64,000 bases of DNA from the NCBI GenBank assembly GCA_964588335.1, contig CAZPOV010000006.1, forward strand, positions 1 to 64,000. The letters run 5' to 3'. The notes below the pieces were generated by a model, which did not search any database, had not been told where the DNA came from, and worked only from the letters and a program-made list of their open reading frames with translations. The translations under genes and the position numbers were made by a program. Each line of letters starts with the position of its first letter. Position 1 is the first letter of the stretch. Of the stretch, positions 51,423 to 63,764 are shown piece after piece. This DNA is from JAGQZY01 sp964588335. GTDB taxonomy: Bacteria; Bdellovibrionota; Bdellovibrionia; Bdellovibrionales; JAGQZY01.

Positions 51423-51946
51423 TAATACTCCGCAACTCTCTTCACTTCATCAGCCCCAAGCTCTTTTAAAAAGGCTTCTACTTTTTCAACGTTGTAACCT
51501 TCCTCATCATCAGGGACCCAAAGAGCGAATTTGTGAGAGGTTAAATCGCGATCGATGATCGGCGGATCCACTTTCGGCAGACCGTTAAGGAAAAACATGG
51601 CGCCCACAGAAAACAAGGCAGCAAACAGGATTGTTAACTCAAAGGTGATCGGGATAAAAGCGGGCAAAGAAAACATGGGTTTCCCACCAACGTTGATTGG
51701 CCAACTCACAGCACTGGTCCACCACTGCAACAAAAGTCCACAGGTGCAGCCAGTAATACCCGCAACAAATGTTACGTAGGGTATACCCGATCGTTTAATA
51801 CCAACGGCCTCTTCCATTCCGTGAACAGGGAAAGGGGTGATGGCATCGAACTTCTTATAGCCAGCATCGCGCATTTTGGCGGCGGCCTCCAAGATTTTTG
51901 CGTCATCACTCCAAATTCCAGCCACACCACTTTGACGTTTCGCCAT
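51422..51946 (-). CDS. actD: alternative complex III subunit ActD (DUF3341)
   Basis: The 174-residue product matches the DUF3341/ActD pattern: AAAKMRDAGYKKFDAITPFP and HGMEEAVGIKRSGIPY near the N-terminus, two membrane helices (about 60-85 and 98-122), the second preceded by GGKPMFSLPAFIP, and a cytoplasmic C-terminal tail (DDEEGYNVEKVEAFLKELGA). It is a peripheral/anchored structural subunit of the complex. Both ends overlap neighbours through TAATG, so translation is coupled. Confidence 0.9.
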   Translation of the reverse strand: MAKRQSGVAGIWSDDAKILEAAAKMRDAGYKKFDAITPFPVHGMEEAVGIKRSGIPYVTFVAGITGCTCGLLLQWWTSAVSWPINVGGKPMFSLPAFIPITFELTILFAALFSVGAMFFLNGLPKVDPPIIDRDLTSHKFALWVPDDEEGYNVEKVEAFLKELGADEVKRVAEY

Positions 51947-53300
51947 TAGTGACCTCCCTTTTTCTTGCCAACATAAAGAACCGGCTTAACCTCAGCAATC
52001 GATATCGCCGGGAACGCCCGCAGATACAGAAGGAAGAGAGTTAAGAACATTCCAAAACTTCCAAAAAGAATGGCCGCATCGTAAACGCTCCAATCGTACA
52101 TACCCCAGTTTGAGGGCAAGAAATCACGATGCAAAGACGTGACCGTAATCACGAAACGCTCAAACCACATTCCGATGTTGACGAAAATAGAGACCACAAA
52201 CATGATTGGAATGCTTCGTCGAGCCGCTCGGAACCAAAACACCTGCGGCACAAACACGTTACAAGAAAACATAATCCAGTAAGACCACCAGTAAGGCCCC
52301 AGAGCTCTGTTGATAAAGGCGTACTGCTCGTATTTCACACCCGAGTACCAAGCGATGAAAAGCTCTGAACAATAGGCGTATCCGACAAGCATACCGGTAC
52401 ACATAATAATTTTGTTCATCGCCTCCATATGGTCGATGGTGATGTAGTCTTTAAATTTAGGAAAACCAATGCGCACCAAAGTGAGCAGCGTCACCACCAT
52501 ACCGAAGCCCGAGAAAATCGCTCCCGCCACAAAGTAAGGAGGGAAAATCGTGGTGTGCCAGCCTGGCAGTGAGGCCACAGCAAAGTCAAACGATACAATG
52601 GTATGAACCGAAAGAACCAGAGGCGTGGCAAGACCTGCGAGAAGCATGTAAACCATTTCGTAGTGACTCCAGTTTCGAGTCGACCCTCTCCATCCTAAGG
52701 ACAAGACGCCGTAGATGGTTCGACGCAGTTTACTCTTGGCGCGATCTCGAACGGTTGCAAAATCCGGAACCAAACCGACGTACCAAAATACGATAGAAAC
52801 GGTCGCATAAGTCGAAACCGCAAACACGTCCCACAACAAGGGCGAACGAAAGTTCACCCAAAGGGGGCCACGTTGGTTCGGGTAAGGCAGTAACCAAAAA
52901 TCGAGCCACGGTCGTCCGGTGTGAATCAAAGGAAAAATTCCGGCTGTCATCACCGCAAACACGGTCATCGCCTCGGCTGAACGAGCCACCGAAGTTCGCC
53001 ATTTTTGACGGAACAGAAAAAGAATCGCTGAGATCAAAGTTCCGGCGTGACCGATACCAATCCAAAACACGAAGGTCACGATATCTGTTCCCCATCCCAC
53101 AGGATGGTTGGTTCCCATCAGTCCCATACCTGTAAAAAGGATGGTGGCGACACTGGCTAAATAGAAAAGCAACAACGACTTGGCTGAAAAGAACATCAGC
53201 ATCCACTGCTTTCCTGGCACCGTCTCTATGGGCTCACAAATATCATCTGTAATATCTTTATAAGTCTTATCACCAAGTATTAATGGGTTACGATCCATCA

Positions 53301-53301
<1 letters not shown>
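51946..53301 (-). CDS. actC: alternative complex III subunit ActC (NrfD/PsrC-like)
   Basis: A 451-residue membrane protein with about ten helices. The start of the first helices (FFSAKSLLLFYLASVATILF), WGTDIVTFVFWIGIGHAGTL and the later HYEMVYMLLAGLATPLVLSV and WHTTIFPPYFVAGAIFSG are typical for ActC, which forms the quinol-oxidising membrane unit facing the iron-sulphur subunit ActB. Two start codons (53301, 53298) are adjacent; the first overlaps the actB stop. Confidence 0.92.
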
Positions 53302-56471
<3,170 letters not shown>

Positions 56472-56488
56472 ATTAACTCTTGCTCCTC

Positions 56489-57049
56489 TTAGTGGTGACA
56501 GGTTGAGCAGTTGACCGGACCTTTAACATCGTAGGTGTTGTCCGGGTGATTATCGCGGTGACAGTTCACACACCAGCCCATGCTGAGGCTGCTGTGCTGT
56601 CCGACGACGTCCATTTTTTTAATTTCGCCATGACAAGTTTTACAGGCGGGATAGCGGTCTTCAGCTGTACTGAATTTTTGCACGTGCCGCTTGTGATTAA
56701 ATTTAACGTGGTCGGGAAGCATATGAACCTTCACCCAATTGACAGTCTCTCCTGCAAAATATTTTTCCTGCAGTTTTTTGATATGAGGACTGTCGGTTTT
56801 TACAACTTGGTGACAGTTCATACAAATATTAAGACTGGGAACCGCTGAGTGATTGGCCTGTGCCACTTGTGTGTGACAGTAGACGCAAGCCATTTTGTAT
56901 TCTCCAGCATGCAACTTATGGGAAAATGGAATGGGCTGTTCCGGGGCGTAACCTTGATTGTACCCGATCGATCCCCACTTACAATTGGCGAGAAAGAACG
57001 GAATCAAAAGTAGTGGGATGAATTTATATGTTCGCTGAATCAAGAACAT
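56489..57049 (-). CDS. actA: alternative complex III subunit ActA (pentaheme cytochrome c)
   Basis: The start at ATG 57049 follows GAAGGAG and opens into a lipoprotein signal peptide (LLLIPFFLANC). The 186-residue product has exactly five CxxCH motifs (CVYCH, CMNCH, CKTCH, CVNCH, CSTCH) plus several spare His for axial ligands, the ActA signature. It is the first gene of the act operon and anchors the hemes at the periplasmic face. An upstream TTG at 57091 also has a good AGGAGG, but it would hide the lipoprotein signal; it could mark a short leader peptide. The heme is attached by System II (ResB/CcsA, encoded at 60.7-63.8 kb). Confidence 0.92.
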   Translation of the reverse strand: MFLIQRTYKFIPLLLIPFFLANCKWGSIGYNQGYAPEQPIPFSHKLHAGEYKMACVYCHTQVAQANHSAVPSLNICMNCHQVVKTDSPHIKKLQEKYFAGETVNWVKVHMLPDHVKFNHKRHVQKFSTAEDRYPACKTCHGEIKKMDVVGQHSSLSMGWCVNCHRDNHPDNTYDVKGPVNCSTCHH

Positions 57050-57711
57050 CGACACTCCTTCAATTGTGACAACAACAGTCACTAACGACAAAAGTCCTCC
57101 TGCCGATTTCGTTTCGGACGGGGGACCTATTGGATTTTCAAAAGCCTTTCACTTTTAAAGTATTACCGCACAATTGTTAAGGAATTTAAGGGACTGCAAT
57201 TTATTTAAGCAGTCATTGCTGCGCCTTAGCATTAGCCGTGGATGTGACTTTTAGGAGACGGTTCCTGTCGTTGGAATGAAAATTTTCCGCAACGGCATCC
57301 AACTTCGACCAGCCAATATCGCATAAGGCATCGTCGGAAAAGACAGAGACAAATAAAAAATTAAAGGGCGGTGTGGGAAGCACCGCCCTTCAGGGGTAAT
57401 GGGGTTAGGGTATGGGAATATGGGGTCAGGGCTTTGTTTGGGGTCAGCACCCTGATGCTTTATTACTAATACACGAAAAGTGCCAACCAGGATCGGTCCG
57501 CATCTAATATATAGACTCTGAAATCAAAAATTGAAGGTGTGCCAATGAAAGGACAATTTTTGCACCCAAATGTCAGGTTTCATTCAGGCCTGTCTCAGTA
57601 TGTAACATCTCAGAATGAGACAGGTTTATCGTGATAGGAAGGGCATGAATGGAGGCAAGAGGTGGCAGGCAACGCTCGGGAATTGGACCAAGGCGCCTCA
57701 CCTGTTCTTCA
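57050..57711. other. intergenic region: act promoter, terminator, G-rich tract
   Basis: About 660 bases separate actA from the subtilase gene, both on the minus strand. Part 57050-57360 should hold the act promoter; an inverted repeat GACTGC/GCAGTC lies at 57192-57214, and I find no good -35/-10 pair. Then come the terminator hairpin (57364-57390), a seven-run G tract (57393-57443) that includes two GGGGTCAG copies (57422, 57440), and a 9-bp inverted repeat CCTGTCTCA/TGAGACAGG (57589-57624). A 29-codon plus-strand frame (57545-57634, starting MKGQFLHPNVRFHS) overlaps this last repeat; it is only a weak candidate gene. Confidence 0.45.
57364..57390 (-). terminator. intrinsic terminator behind the subtilase gene
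   Basis: AAGGGCGGTG and CACCGCCCTT make a perfect 10-bp stem with a 7-base loop. On the minus strand it is followed by a T-rich run (opposite ATAAAAAATTAAAG). It lies 320 bases past the subtilase stop, so that transcript would have a long 3' tail. Confidence 0.75.
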
Positions 57712-59757
57712 TTATTTCAGCGCCTCCGGACGCTGAGTTTTAATACCACTGACCACCAACGCAAAGTCGGCATCAACATCTTCGGTTTCTAAATGTCCAT
57801 CTTGATTGATTTCCATGGCGACGACTTCCACGGTCCAGCGCCCTGGCATCGGCTGATCGATAAAAACATTTTCGACGGTGTTCACTGTATCAGCCGTGCC
57901 TCCAGGCACACTGAAATTGCTTTCATAAAGACCATTGTTACCGTGAAAAACACGACCATCGGGAGCGATCACGGTCAGATCAAGATCGTTGACTCGATGA
58001 ATTTGAGCTCCCACCAAACCATCGGGATCGGTGTAAACCATGGTTGCTGCCAACTGGGGAGCACTTTCTTCAACTTCAAACTCGTAAACTTTTTTATCCA
58101 GTGGACGTAACACATCGTCCTCGTTGATGACTCGCATGTGATGACGGCGATCATACAACGTTTGCAAATCAGGATGCCCCCAGCCTTGATGAGTTCGAGT
58201 CAAATCATGATCCAATCCTTGAAAGTTGTACTGGCGGGCTGAATTGATAAGTAAAGCTTTTGCTGTCGAAGCATGAGGTCGATTAGCAAACCGATTGTCT
58301 TTGGGAAATTTTAAAACATTGCCGAACAGACCATCGGTAAACATTTCAATAATCAATCCCAAATGGCCATTAACGATCGGTGTTGCAGCACTGGTGCCAC
58401 CAAACGTCGAATATTTCTGACTGCCGGTGGTATGAATATCATCGTAATAAGAAACGATATCAGGCTTGATGCGATTATCAGTGGCGGGCCCAATACTAGC
58501 ACCCCCTTGTTGCCAACTGTCATCAGCAAAAGACGTGTTGTTACCGTGATGAACAGCGCCCACTGAAATAATATTTTTAGCCCAAGCTTGCGGCCGAGAC
58601 TGCTGACTGCTGCGATTGCTTTGCGACTGAGTCACCGGAATATCCAATTCAAATATAATTTTGTCCATTTCAAGAGACCGTGCTGTGTATTGATCGGTTG
58701 TCGGCGAGCCCCAGGATGCTGTTTGTAATAATATTTCATGATCACGAATCAATTCTTCGGTGAGCTGTTGTCTATTGTCTTTCTCGTAAACAAACTTGTT
58801 ATTGGTATAATATCCCTGCGCTCGCGGCATAATACCAGTGGCCAGACTATCGCCTGCGCCACTGCCATAAATAATCCCAAAGGTTTGTTGACCGTGGTAA
58901 CTGGAGGTCCCGTCGCCGACGGCGATGGGAGCCTGACGAAAGGCATCGGCTATAAAATCTTGATGATCTTTGTAAACCCCCTCCAAAACATGACCACGAA
59001 TACCTTCCCCCTGATAAGAGCCTGTGGTTTGAATCAACGAGGTCACTCCCCCTTGTTGCAAAACCACATCCATATCTTCTTCAATACGATCGGGACTGAC
59101 CTCCACCCAAAGAACTTTCGGGTTGCGAGCAAGAGCCAGCACAGCCTGCAGGTCACCTTGGATAGTGAGTGCAAATGAATCCAATCCTGAGTGCAAAACT
59201 GTCAACCCCATCTGTTGCGCCTGCATTAGAATCGCCCCTCGATGTCGGTCCGCTGTCGGCAACACATCATAGGCATCTTCTGTCAACGAGTCCGGGTTCA
59301 CCCAAAGAGTCGAAGGTAAACTGGCCAGTTTGTAACCGCTGCCAAATTCAACAACTTGTTTGATGTGCATTTGATTATGCAACTCCATTATCTGATCGCG
59401 ACGCCCCTGAACCAAAAGAGCATGATCCGGCACGAACTTGATAATCTCGATATCTTGAGCCTTTAAATCTTTTTGATAGGACTGAAAAATTGTGGTCTGA
59501 AACTGAATGATAAAAAGCTGCGGCTCGGAGTCGTCGATTCGCCACTCCCCGACCAGGTCATTTTTCTTCAAGCGAATTTGCCCCGAGTGTAAAAAGCTTT
59601 TGCCATCGATTGAATAGTTAGATGCGCCTCGACGGGCCTCAAACTCGACCTTGTGGCCATCCACCTCAAATTCGGCCGCCCAAGTCGGTGACAATATAAA
59701 AAAGCAGAGTGTAAAAAGAAAAATTAACGATACGTTTCGAAGCAATTGAACCTCCAT
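57712..59757 (-). CDS. secreted subtilisin-family protease, KP-43-like
   Basis: The product (681 residues from ATG 59757) has a Sec signal peptide, a pro-region to about 220, an S8 domain (about 225-520) and a C-terminal jelly-roll (about 540-680; VNDLDLTVIAPDGRVFHGNN, TVNTVENVFIDQPMPGRWTV) as in KP-43-type proteases. Catalytic His is in SSYHGQQTFGI, catalytic Ser in FGGTSAATPIV, and an oxyanion Asn candidate in QSQSNRSSQ. The usual catalytic Asp block (VLDTG) reads GHVLEGVYKDHQDF, with Glu in its place, so activity is uncertain. GGAGG five bases before TTG 59745 makes that codon a serious alternative start, still keeping the signal peptide. Confidence 0.83.
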   Translation of the reverse strand: MEVQLLRNVSLIFLFTLCFFILSPTWAAEFEVDGHKVEFEARRGASNYSIDGKSFLHSGQIRLKKNDLVGEWRIDDSEPQLFIIQFQTTIFQSYQKDLKAQDIEIIKFVPDHALLVQGRRDQIMELHNQMHIKQVVEFGSGYKLASLPSTLWVNPDSLTEDAYDVLPTADRHRGAILMQAQQMGLTVLHSGLDSFALTIQGDLQAVLALARNPKVLWVEVSPDRIEEDMDVVLQQGGVTSLIQTTGSYQGEGIRGHVLEGVYKDHQDFIADAFRQAPIAVGDGTSSYHGQQTFGIIYGSGAGDSLATGIMPRAQGYYTNNKFVYEKDNRQQLTEELIRDHEILLQTASWGSPTTDQYTARSLEMDKIIFELDIPVTQSQSNRSSQQSRPQAWAKNIISVGAVHHGNNTSFADDSWQQGGASIGPATDNRIKPDIVSYYDDIHTTGSQKYSTFGGTSAATPIVNGHLGLIIEMFTDGLFGNVLKFPKDNRFANRPHASTAKALLINSARQYNFQGLDHDLTRTHQGWGHPDLQTLYDRRHHMRVINEDDVLRPLDKKVYEFEVEESAPQLAATMVYTDPDGLVGAQIHRVNDLDLTVIAPDGRVFHGNNGLYESNFSVPGGTADTVNTVENVFIDQPMPGRWTVEVVAMEINQDGHLETEDVDADFALVVSGIKTQRPEALK

Positions 59758-59870
59758 CCTTAGAGTCACAAACAGTCTAGTGACCACCACAATGGACTGG
59801 CAAGGAATGAGTTCTACTTATGATGTCACTATCTATAAATTGATAAGATAAACAAAGATTATGTTACGAA

Positions 59871-60254
59871 TTAGGCAACCCTTCCATCGACGAATTTCAT
59901 GTCATGTTGAAGGGCCATAGCAATGGAAAAGGGTAAAAGAGTTTGAAAATTGAATAAAGCGCCACGCAAGTCAGTGAACTCAATACGAGCATTGCGCATG
60001 TTGGTTCCGCACAAATTGCAGTCAGAGAGATCCGTTTGTCTAAGATCACAATTGGAAAGATTAGCCAGTCGGAAATCAGAGCCACGAAGATCACTGGCTG
60101 ATAAATCGGAGTAAGACAAACACACCGAACTCAAAGACGATTTCCTGAGAATCCGATGCGATAAATCAATACCGCTGAGATCTCGATTGGCTAACTGAAA
60201 TATCAGTTTCTTAGCTGGAAAGTTTTTAACGGGCTTGATTTCAGAATGTCCCAT
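59871..60254 (-). CDS. pentapeptide-repeat protein
   Basis: The start is ATG 60254, preceded by AGGAAGGAGT. The 127-residue product has about 14 consecutive pentapeptide repeats of the A/S-D/N-L-x-x type (ANRDLSGIDLSHRILRKSSL, then SASDLRGSDFRLANLSNCDL), which fold into a right-handed quadrilateral beta-helix. A short basic N-terminal lead and a C-terminal helix flank them. It has no signal peptide, so it is cytoplasmic. Some such proteins mimic DNA and bind gyrase; nothing here proves that. It starts 17 bases after the upstream small gene and is likely co-transcribed with it. Confidence 0.82.
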   Translation of the reverse strand: MGHSEIKPVKNFPAKKLIFQLANRDLSGIDLSHRILRKSSLSSVCLSYSDLSASDLRGSDFRLANLSNCDLRQTDLSDCNLCGTNMRNARIEFTDLRGALFNFQTLLPFSIAMALQHDMKFVDGRVA

Positions 60255-60270
60255 ACTCCTTCCTCGGTTT

Positions 60271-60600
60271 TTAATGTTTCGGACGATTTTGCACTTCCAT
60301 GACAAATTCATTTTTGTCAGCATCGGCATGCAAGCCGAACCCATTGACGATGGTCCCTTTGTGGTCTGTCTTTAAACAGCGAATTCCATAAACGATGGAT
60401 TGGTTGTCTGGATCGGAATCGGCTTCAACGCGAATGGTTTTATCAATTTCAACGTCCTCTGGCCCGTAAACCTTTTTGTCGGCCCACAGTTTTCCGTCGT
60501 GAACCACAAAGTTTTTGGTGTAGCCTTGGCTTTTCAGGTCGGCAATCACCTTCGTCATCTTGTTTTCACTCTGTCTGTTGATATCTTCTGCAGTTTTCAT
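60271..60600 (-). CDS. small conserved-type cytoplasmic protein
   Basis: The start is ATG 60600 (MKTAEDINRQ); the frame is open upstream but reads as a poor-quality extension. The 109-residue protein has the motifs DLKSQGYTKNFVV, DVEIDKTIRVEADSDPDNQS and IVYGIRCLKTDHKGTIVNGF. The pattern resembles small proteins often labelled phosphoribosylpyrophosphate synthetase by mistake in Bacteroidetes, which have no such activity. No catalytic motif is seen. Its function is unknown. It probably forms a two-gene unit with the pentapeptide-repeat protein. Confidence 0.65.
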   Translation of the reverse strand: MKTAEDINRQSENKMTKVIADLKSQGYTKNFVVHDGKLWADKKVYGPEDVEIDKTIRVEADSDPDNQSIVYGIRCLKTDHKGTIVNGFGLHADADKNEFVMEVQNRPKH

Positions 60601-60682
60601 AGATTTAGTATAGCGAGACACCACACTTAGGTATAATTGAAATTTCTTTTTATTTTGATAAGAAAATACCTTATCAAAGCCA

Positions 60683-60704
60683 ATCAAAGCTCCCTGGCTT
60701 TGAT
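60683..60704 (-). terminator. hairpin after ccsA
   Basis: ATCAAAGC and GCTTTGAT pair into an 8-bp stem with a 6-base loop, 38 bases beyond the ccsA stop. ATCAAAGC occurs once more just beyond (60673-60680), so two alternative pairings exist. A weak T tract follows on the minus strand. It may be a modest terminator. Confidence 0.4.
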
Positions 60705-60741
60705 CTGAGAAACCGGGAACCGAACTATTCTGAGAGACTGC

Positions 60742-62376
60742 TTATTTTTGTGAGGGACTTGGTGCCGCGTACTCCACAAACCAAGCGTAGCCCACATAAA
60801 TTAAGTGAATCACCACAAAGCCAATGACGTACTCCATCCCACCGGCTCCGAAACCATAGGAATGAAGTCCGGCACCCAATACAAAGTTGACACCGTACCA
60901 GGCCATGATGACCAAACTAAACGACACAATACTTCCGGCCAACATTCCAAAGTCTTTCACCCAACCGACAAGACGGGCATGCAGTATGGCGAGATAACCC
61001 ATCAAAGCAATAAACGCCCAGGTCTCTTTGGGGTCCCAGCCCCAAAAACGCCCCCACGAATAATCGGCCCAAACGCCACCCAGAATTGTTCCGGCCGTTA
61101 GAAGGACCACACCCACCTGGATACAGTTGTAAGACACCTGCGCCAACTCTCGGATCTTTTGTTTATTTCCTTTGCGGTCTTTAACATGCAGAAAAACTCC
61201 GTAATCACCAATGCCAAATGCTAAAAAGAAAGCCGCATAGCTCAGAGTGATCGTCATCACATGAATAGTTAACCAAAGATTACTTCGCAACACCGGCTCT
61301 AAGGGCTGCAGTGTACTATCCAGAATCACCGGTGCAAAATCGGCAACCAGCATGCAAAGAGTCGCCACGATCGAACCCACCAGTGGGATCCAAGTCTTTT
61401 TTCGAAGAAACCCAAACACTGCCGCGAATAAAACAACACCCCAGCCCACCCAAACAACGGTTTCATACATATTCGAAACCGGCGGCCGCCCCGTGATGAT
61501 GCAACGAAGAGCAAAGCCGTAAGTGTGCATTGCAAAAGCGAGCAAGAAAAAAGCGCTGCCCAATTTTGTCATCAACGAACGGGCAAACAAGAAAGAAAAT
61601 GTAAAAACTAGAGCCGCCAGTAAGTAAAGAATCCAGGTCCAGAAAAAGGGCTCTAAAGTTTGATAGTGCACCTCTGTCCACATATCTTCAGGCTCGGGAT
61701 ATTTATCGCCCCCCACCTCTTCAGCCATAGCCGTGTAAGCGGCGACGGCGGTCTTTAAGTCCTCTTTGCCGGTCTTTTTTTCAGACTCTTCCTGGCTCAC
61801 AAACTGAGTTGAGTAGGCCGCTAAAATTTTAAAGAAAGCCTCACTCTGCTCTTGATCCAGCTCGCGCAAAGCCTTCCAATTTGTTGATTCATCTCCCTTA
61901 TCTGGAGGAAACACTTTAATTCCCCCTTGTGTGATTCCAAAAAAGGTCAACAGTTGGCTCTCCAATCGCTGAATCGCTTGGTAGTAGGCATTCAGCTTTT
62001 CCTTGCGCGCTGCCCTTACCTGCAAATCACTAAACAGAACGTTCAACCTTTGGTGGGAACTGATCTCTGCTGGGGTAAAATATTTTTTGTCTTTCGGAAA
62101 ACCAAGTGCCTTCTTCAGACCGTGATGATCGATTTTGATAATCTCTTTCTCCATCCAAGGCTCTGGAACCAGAATCCAAGTTGTCAAAATATCGAGAGCC
62201 GGCTTTTTTTGATAGGTCGATTTGCCATGAATCAGCTGCAACATCTCTTGTGCCACTGTAACCATGGGCTTCACGCGCCCGGATTCTTGAATCGGCAAAG
62301 ATTCAAACGTGAACCCCTCGGCAAAGCCAAAGTTGGGTACTAAGAGCAACAGAATGAATAATCCTTTTTTCATCAT
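60742..62376 (-). CDS. ccsA: cytochrome c maturation protein CcsA/ResC
   Basis: A 544-residue membrane protein of System II. After a signal peptide and a periplasmic domain of about 220 residues, eight or more helices follow with the heme-handling WWD motif WGRFWGWDPKETWAFIALMG and conserved His residues (for example ALRCIITGRPPVSNMYE region and LTIHVMTITL). It presents heme to apocytochromes in the periplasm, with ResB. The gene overlaps the resB stop (ATGA), so the two are coupled. The large N-terminal domain is common in CcsA proteins of delta-type proteobacteria and Bacteroidetes. ActA and ActE are likely clients. Confidence 0.9.
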   Translation of the reverse strand: MMKKGLFILLLLVPNFGFAEGFTFESLPIQESGRVKPMVTVAQEMLQLIHGKSTYQKKPALDILTTWILVPEPWMEKEIIKIDHHGLKKALGFPKDKKYFTPAEISSHQRLNVLFSDLQVRAARKEKLNAYYQAIQRLESQLLTFFGITQGGIKVFPPDKGDESTNWKALRELDQEQSEAFFKILAAYSTQFVSQEESEKKTGKEDLKTAVAAYTAMAEEVGGDKYPEPEDMWTEVHYQTLEPFFWTWILYLLAALVFTFSFLFARSLMTKLGSAFFLLAFAMHTYGFALRCIITGRPPVSNMYETVVWVGWGVVLFAAVFGFLRKKTWIPLVGSIVATLCMLVADFAPVILDSTLQPLEPVLRSNLWLTIHVMTITLSYAAFFLAFGIGDYGVFLHVKDRKGNKQKIRELAQVSYNCIQVGVVLLTAGTILGGVWADYSWGRFWGWDPKETWAFIALMGYLAILHARLVGWVKDFGMLAGSIVSFSLVIMAWYGVNFVLGAGLHSYGFGAGGMEYVIGFVVIHLIYVGYAWFVEYAAPSPSQK

Positions 62377-63764
62377 GACTTCACCTTTTTCGATCGAAAA
62401 TAAAACAAATGGATAATACCAAACACGATCATCAGACTGCCAGCATACTTAAAAGGACGCCCAGGATCGTAGTTAACAGATAGAATCGACATCGTCGGCC
62501 GCCCCATCTCATCTTCTTGAAAGCTGGATTGATAAAATGTGAAACCACCATAGTAAAGCGGCTCATTCATCGAGATCGTGGTTGAAAGCTTGTCGCCCTC
62601 GGCGTCTTTAACAGTCACATCGCTTTCGTAGGAAGCTGCACGCCGAGTTCCTTGATAACGACCGACACGAAACTCATCCAATTTTAGAGCAAAATCCAGG
62701 GGCAATTGTCGATTGCCATAAATCAACACATGATGGGCATCATTGGAAAACAAACGCACTGAGGAATTCAATCCCGTCCAATACTCGTTACCATCAAATT
62801 GAAACCGAATGGCTTGAACCGTGCCTTCGGCTTTACTTTCAATGGGTTCGTACTCCCAACGTTGGGTGGCGTGATTCATAAATTTCAAGATTCGGAAGGT
62901 CAACCCCATCCACCCGGTCTGGATCGACTCCCCGGCTTTCACAGTGCCCGAATCGGTCATGCCATTTTTACTGGCTGTAAACACTTTGTAGTTAAGCTCT
63001 TCGGATAGGCCATCGGTTTCAATCAGTAAAACATTGCCACTGGTGTATTTAAACAGACCCTTTTTTCCCAAAACTATTTTGGCCGGCCCCATATCCTTTA
63101 CATCAAAGGACTCTTTACCCAAAAGCAACCAATCGGATTCGCTGACTCTTTCATTGGCAATTTGAAATCGCAAACCAGCGCCATCGGTCACTTTTGTTGA
63201 TTCTTCAATTTTGTTTTGCGGAATCGCGTAAGGTCGATACCCATCGATAACAATCTTGTCGTTGCCTGCGGGAACCACAAACGGATTCTCGGGGGACGGA
63301 GGGTTTTTAATAAAGTTCACTTCCCGTTCAAAAACAGGCCGCATTCCACCGGACATCAATCCGCTGTACAGAATGATATCAGTCTGACCGACTGTGACTC
63401 GCTTACGAGTCTCGTTGATATTAAAGGCCATCGAGCCATCAACACCATAATAACGAGTGGCAATCGAACCGCCGATTAAAATAAGAATTCCAACATGAGC
63501 CGAGATGAAACCGATGTGACGTTTTTTCCAGGGATAACGATCGATGATCACGGCGATCAAATTAATCGAAAGGAGGAGAAAAATACCGTAAGAGTACCAT
63601 GAGTGATAAACGGTTTCTTGCGCCCGCTTGGCATCTTGATAAATCGACTCGACGATTGTTCCCCACGCTGACATTGTGCCCATCGCCAGAATCACAAACA
63701 CCGCCAACTTCAAGGATGCAAATTTTTTATTAATTTTTCGGAATGTGGATTGTGATTTAGCCAT
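62373..63764 (-). CDS. resB: cytochrome c maturation protein ResB
   Basis: The start is ATG 63764, with GAGG four to five bases upstream. The 463-residue product has the ResB layout: two N-terminal helices (SLKLAVFVILAMGTMSAWGT and WYSYGIFLLLSINLIAVIID), a third (IGFISAHVGILILIGG), a large periplasmic domain of 300 residues and a final helix (FKYAGSLMIVFGIIHLFYF). With CcsA it forms the System II heme exporter/ligase. Its start overlaps the stop of an N-formylglutamate amidohydrolase-like gene by eight bases. Confidence 0.9.
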   Translation of the reverse strand: MAKSQSTFRKINKKFASLKLAVFVILAMGTMSAWGTIVESIYQDAKRAQETVYHSWYSYGIFLLLSINLIAVIIDRYPWKKRHIGFISAHVGILILIGGSIATRYYGVDGSMAFNINETRKRVTVGQTDIILYSGLMSGGMRPVFEREVNFIKNPPSPENPFVVPAGNDKIVIDGYRPYAIPQNKIEESTKVTDGAGLRFQIANERVSESDWLLLGKESFDVKDMGPAKIVLGKKGLFKYTSGNVLLIETDGLSEELNYKVFTASKNGMTDSGTVKAGESIQTGWMGLTFRILKFMNHATQRWEYEPIESKAEGTVQAIRFQFDGNEYWTGLNSSVRLFSNDAHHVLIYGNRQLPLDFALKLDEFRVGRYQGTRRAASYESDVTVKDAEGDKLSTTISMNEPLYYGGFTFYQSSFQEDEMGRPTMSILSVNYDPGRPFKYAGSLMIVFGIIHLFYFRSKKVKS

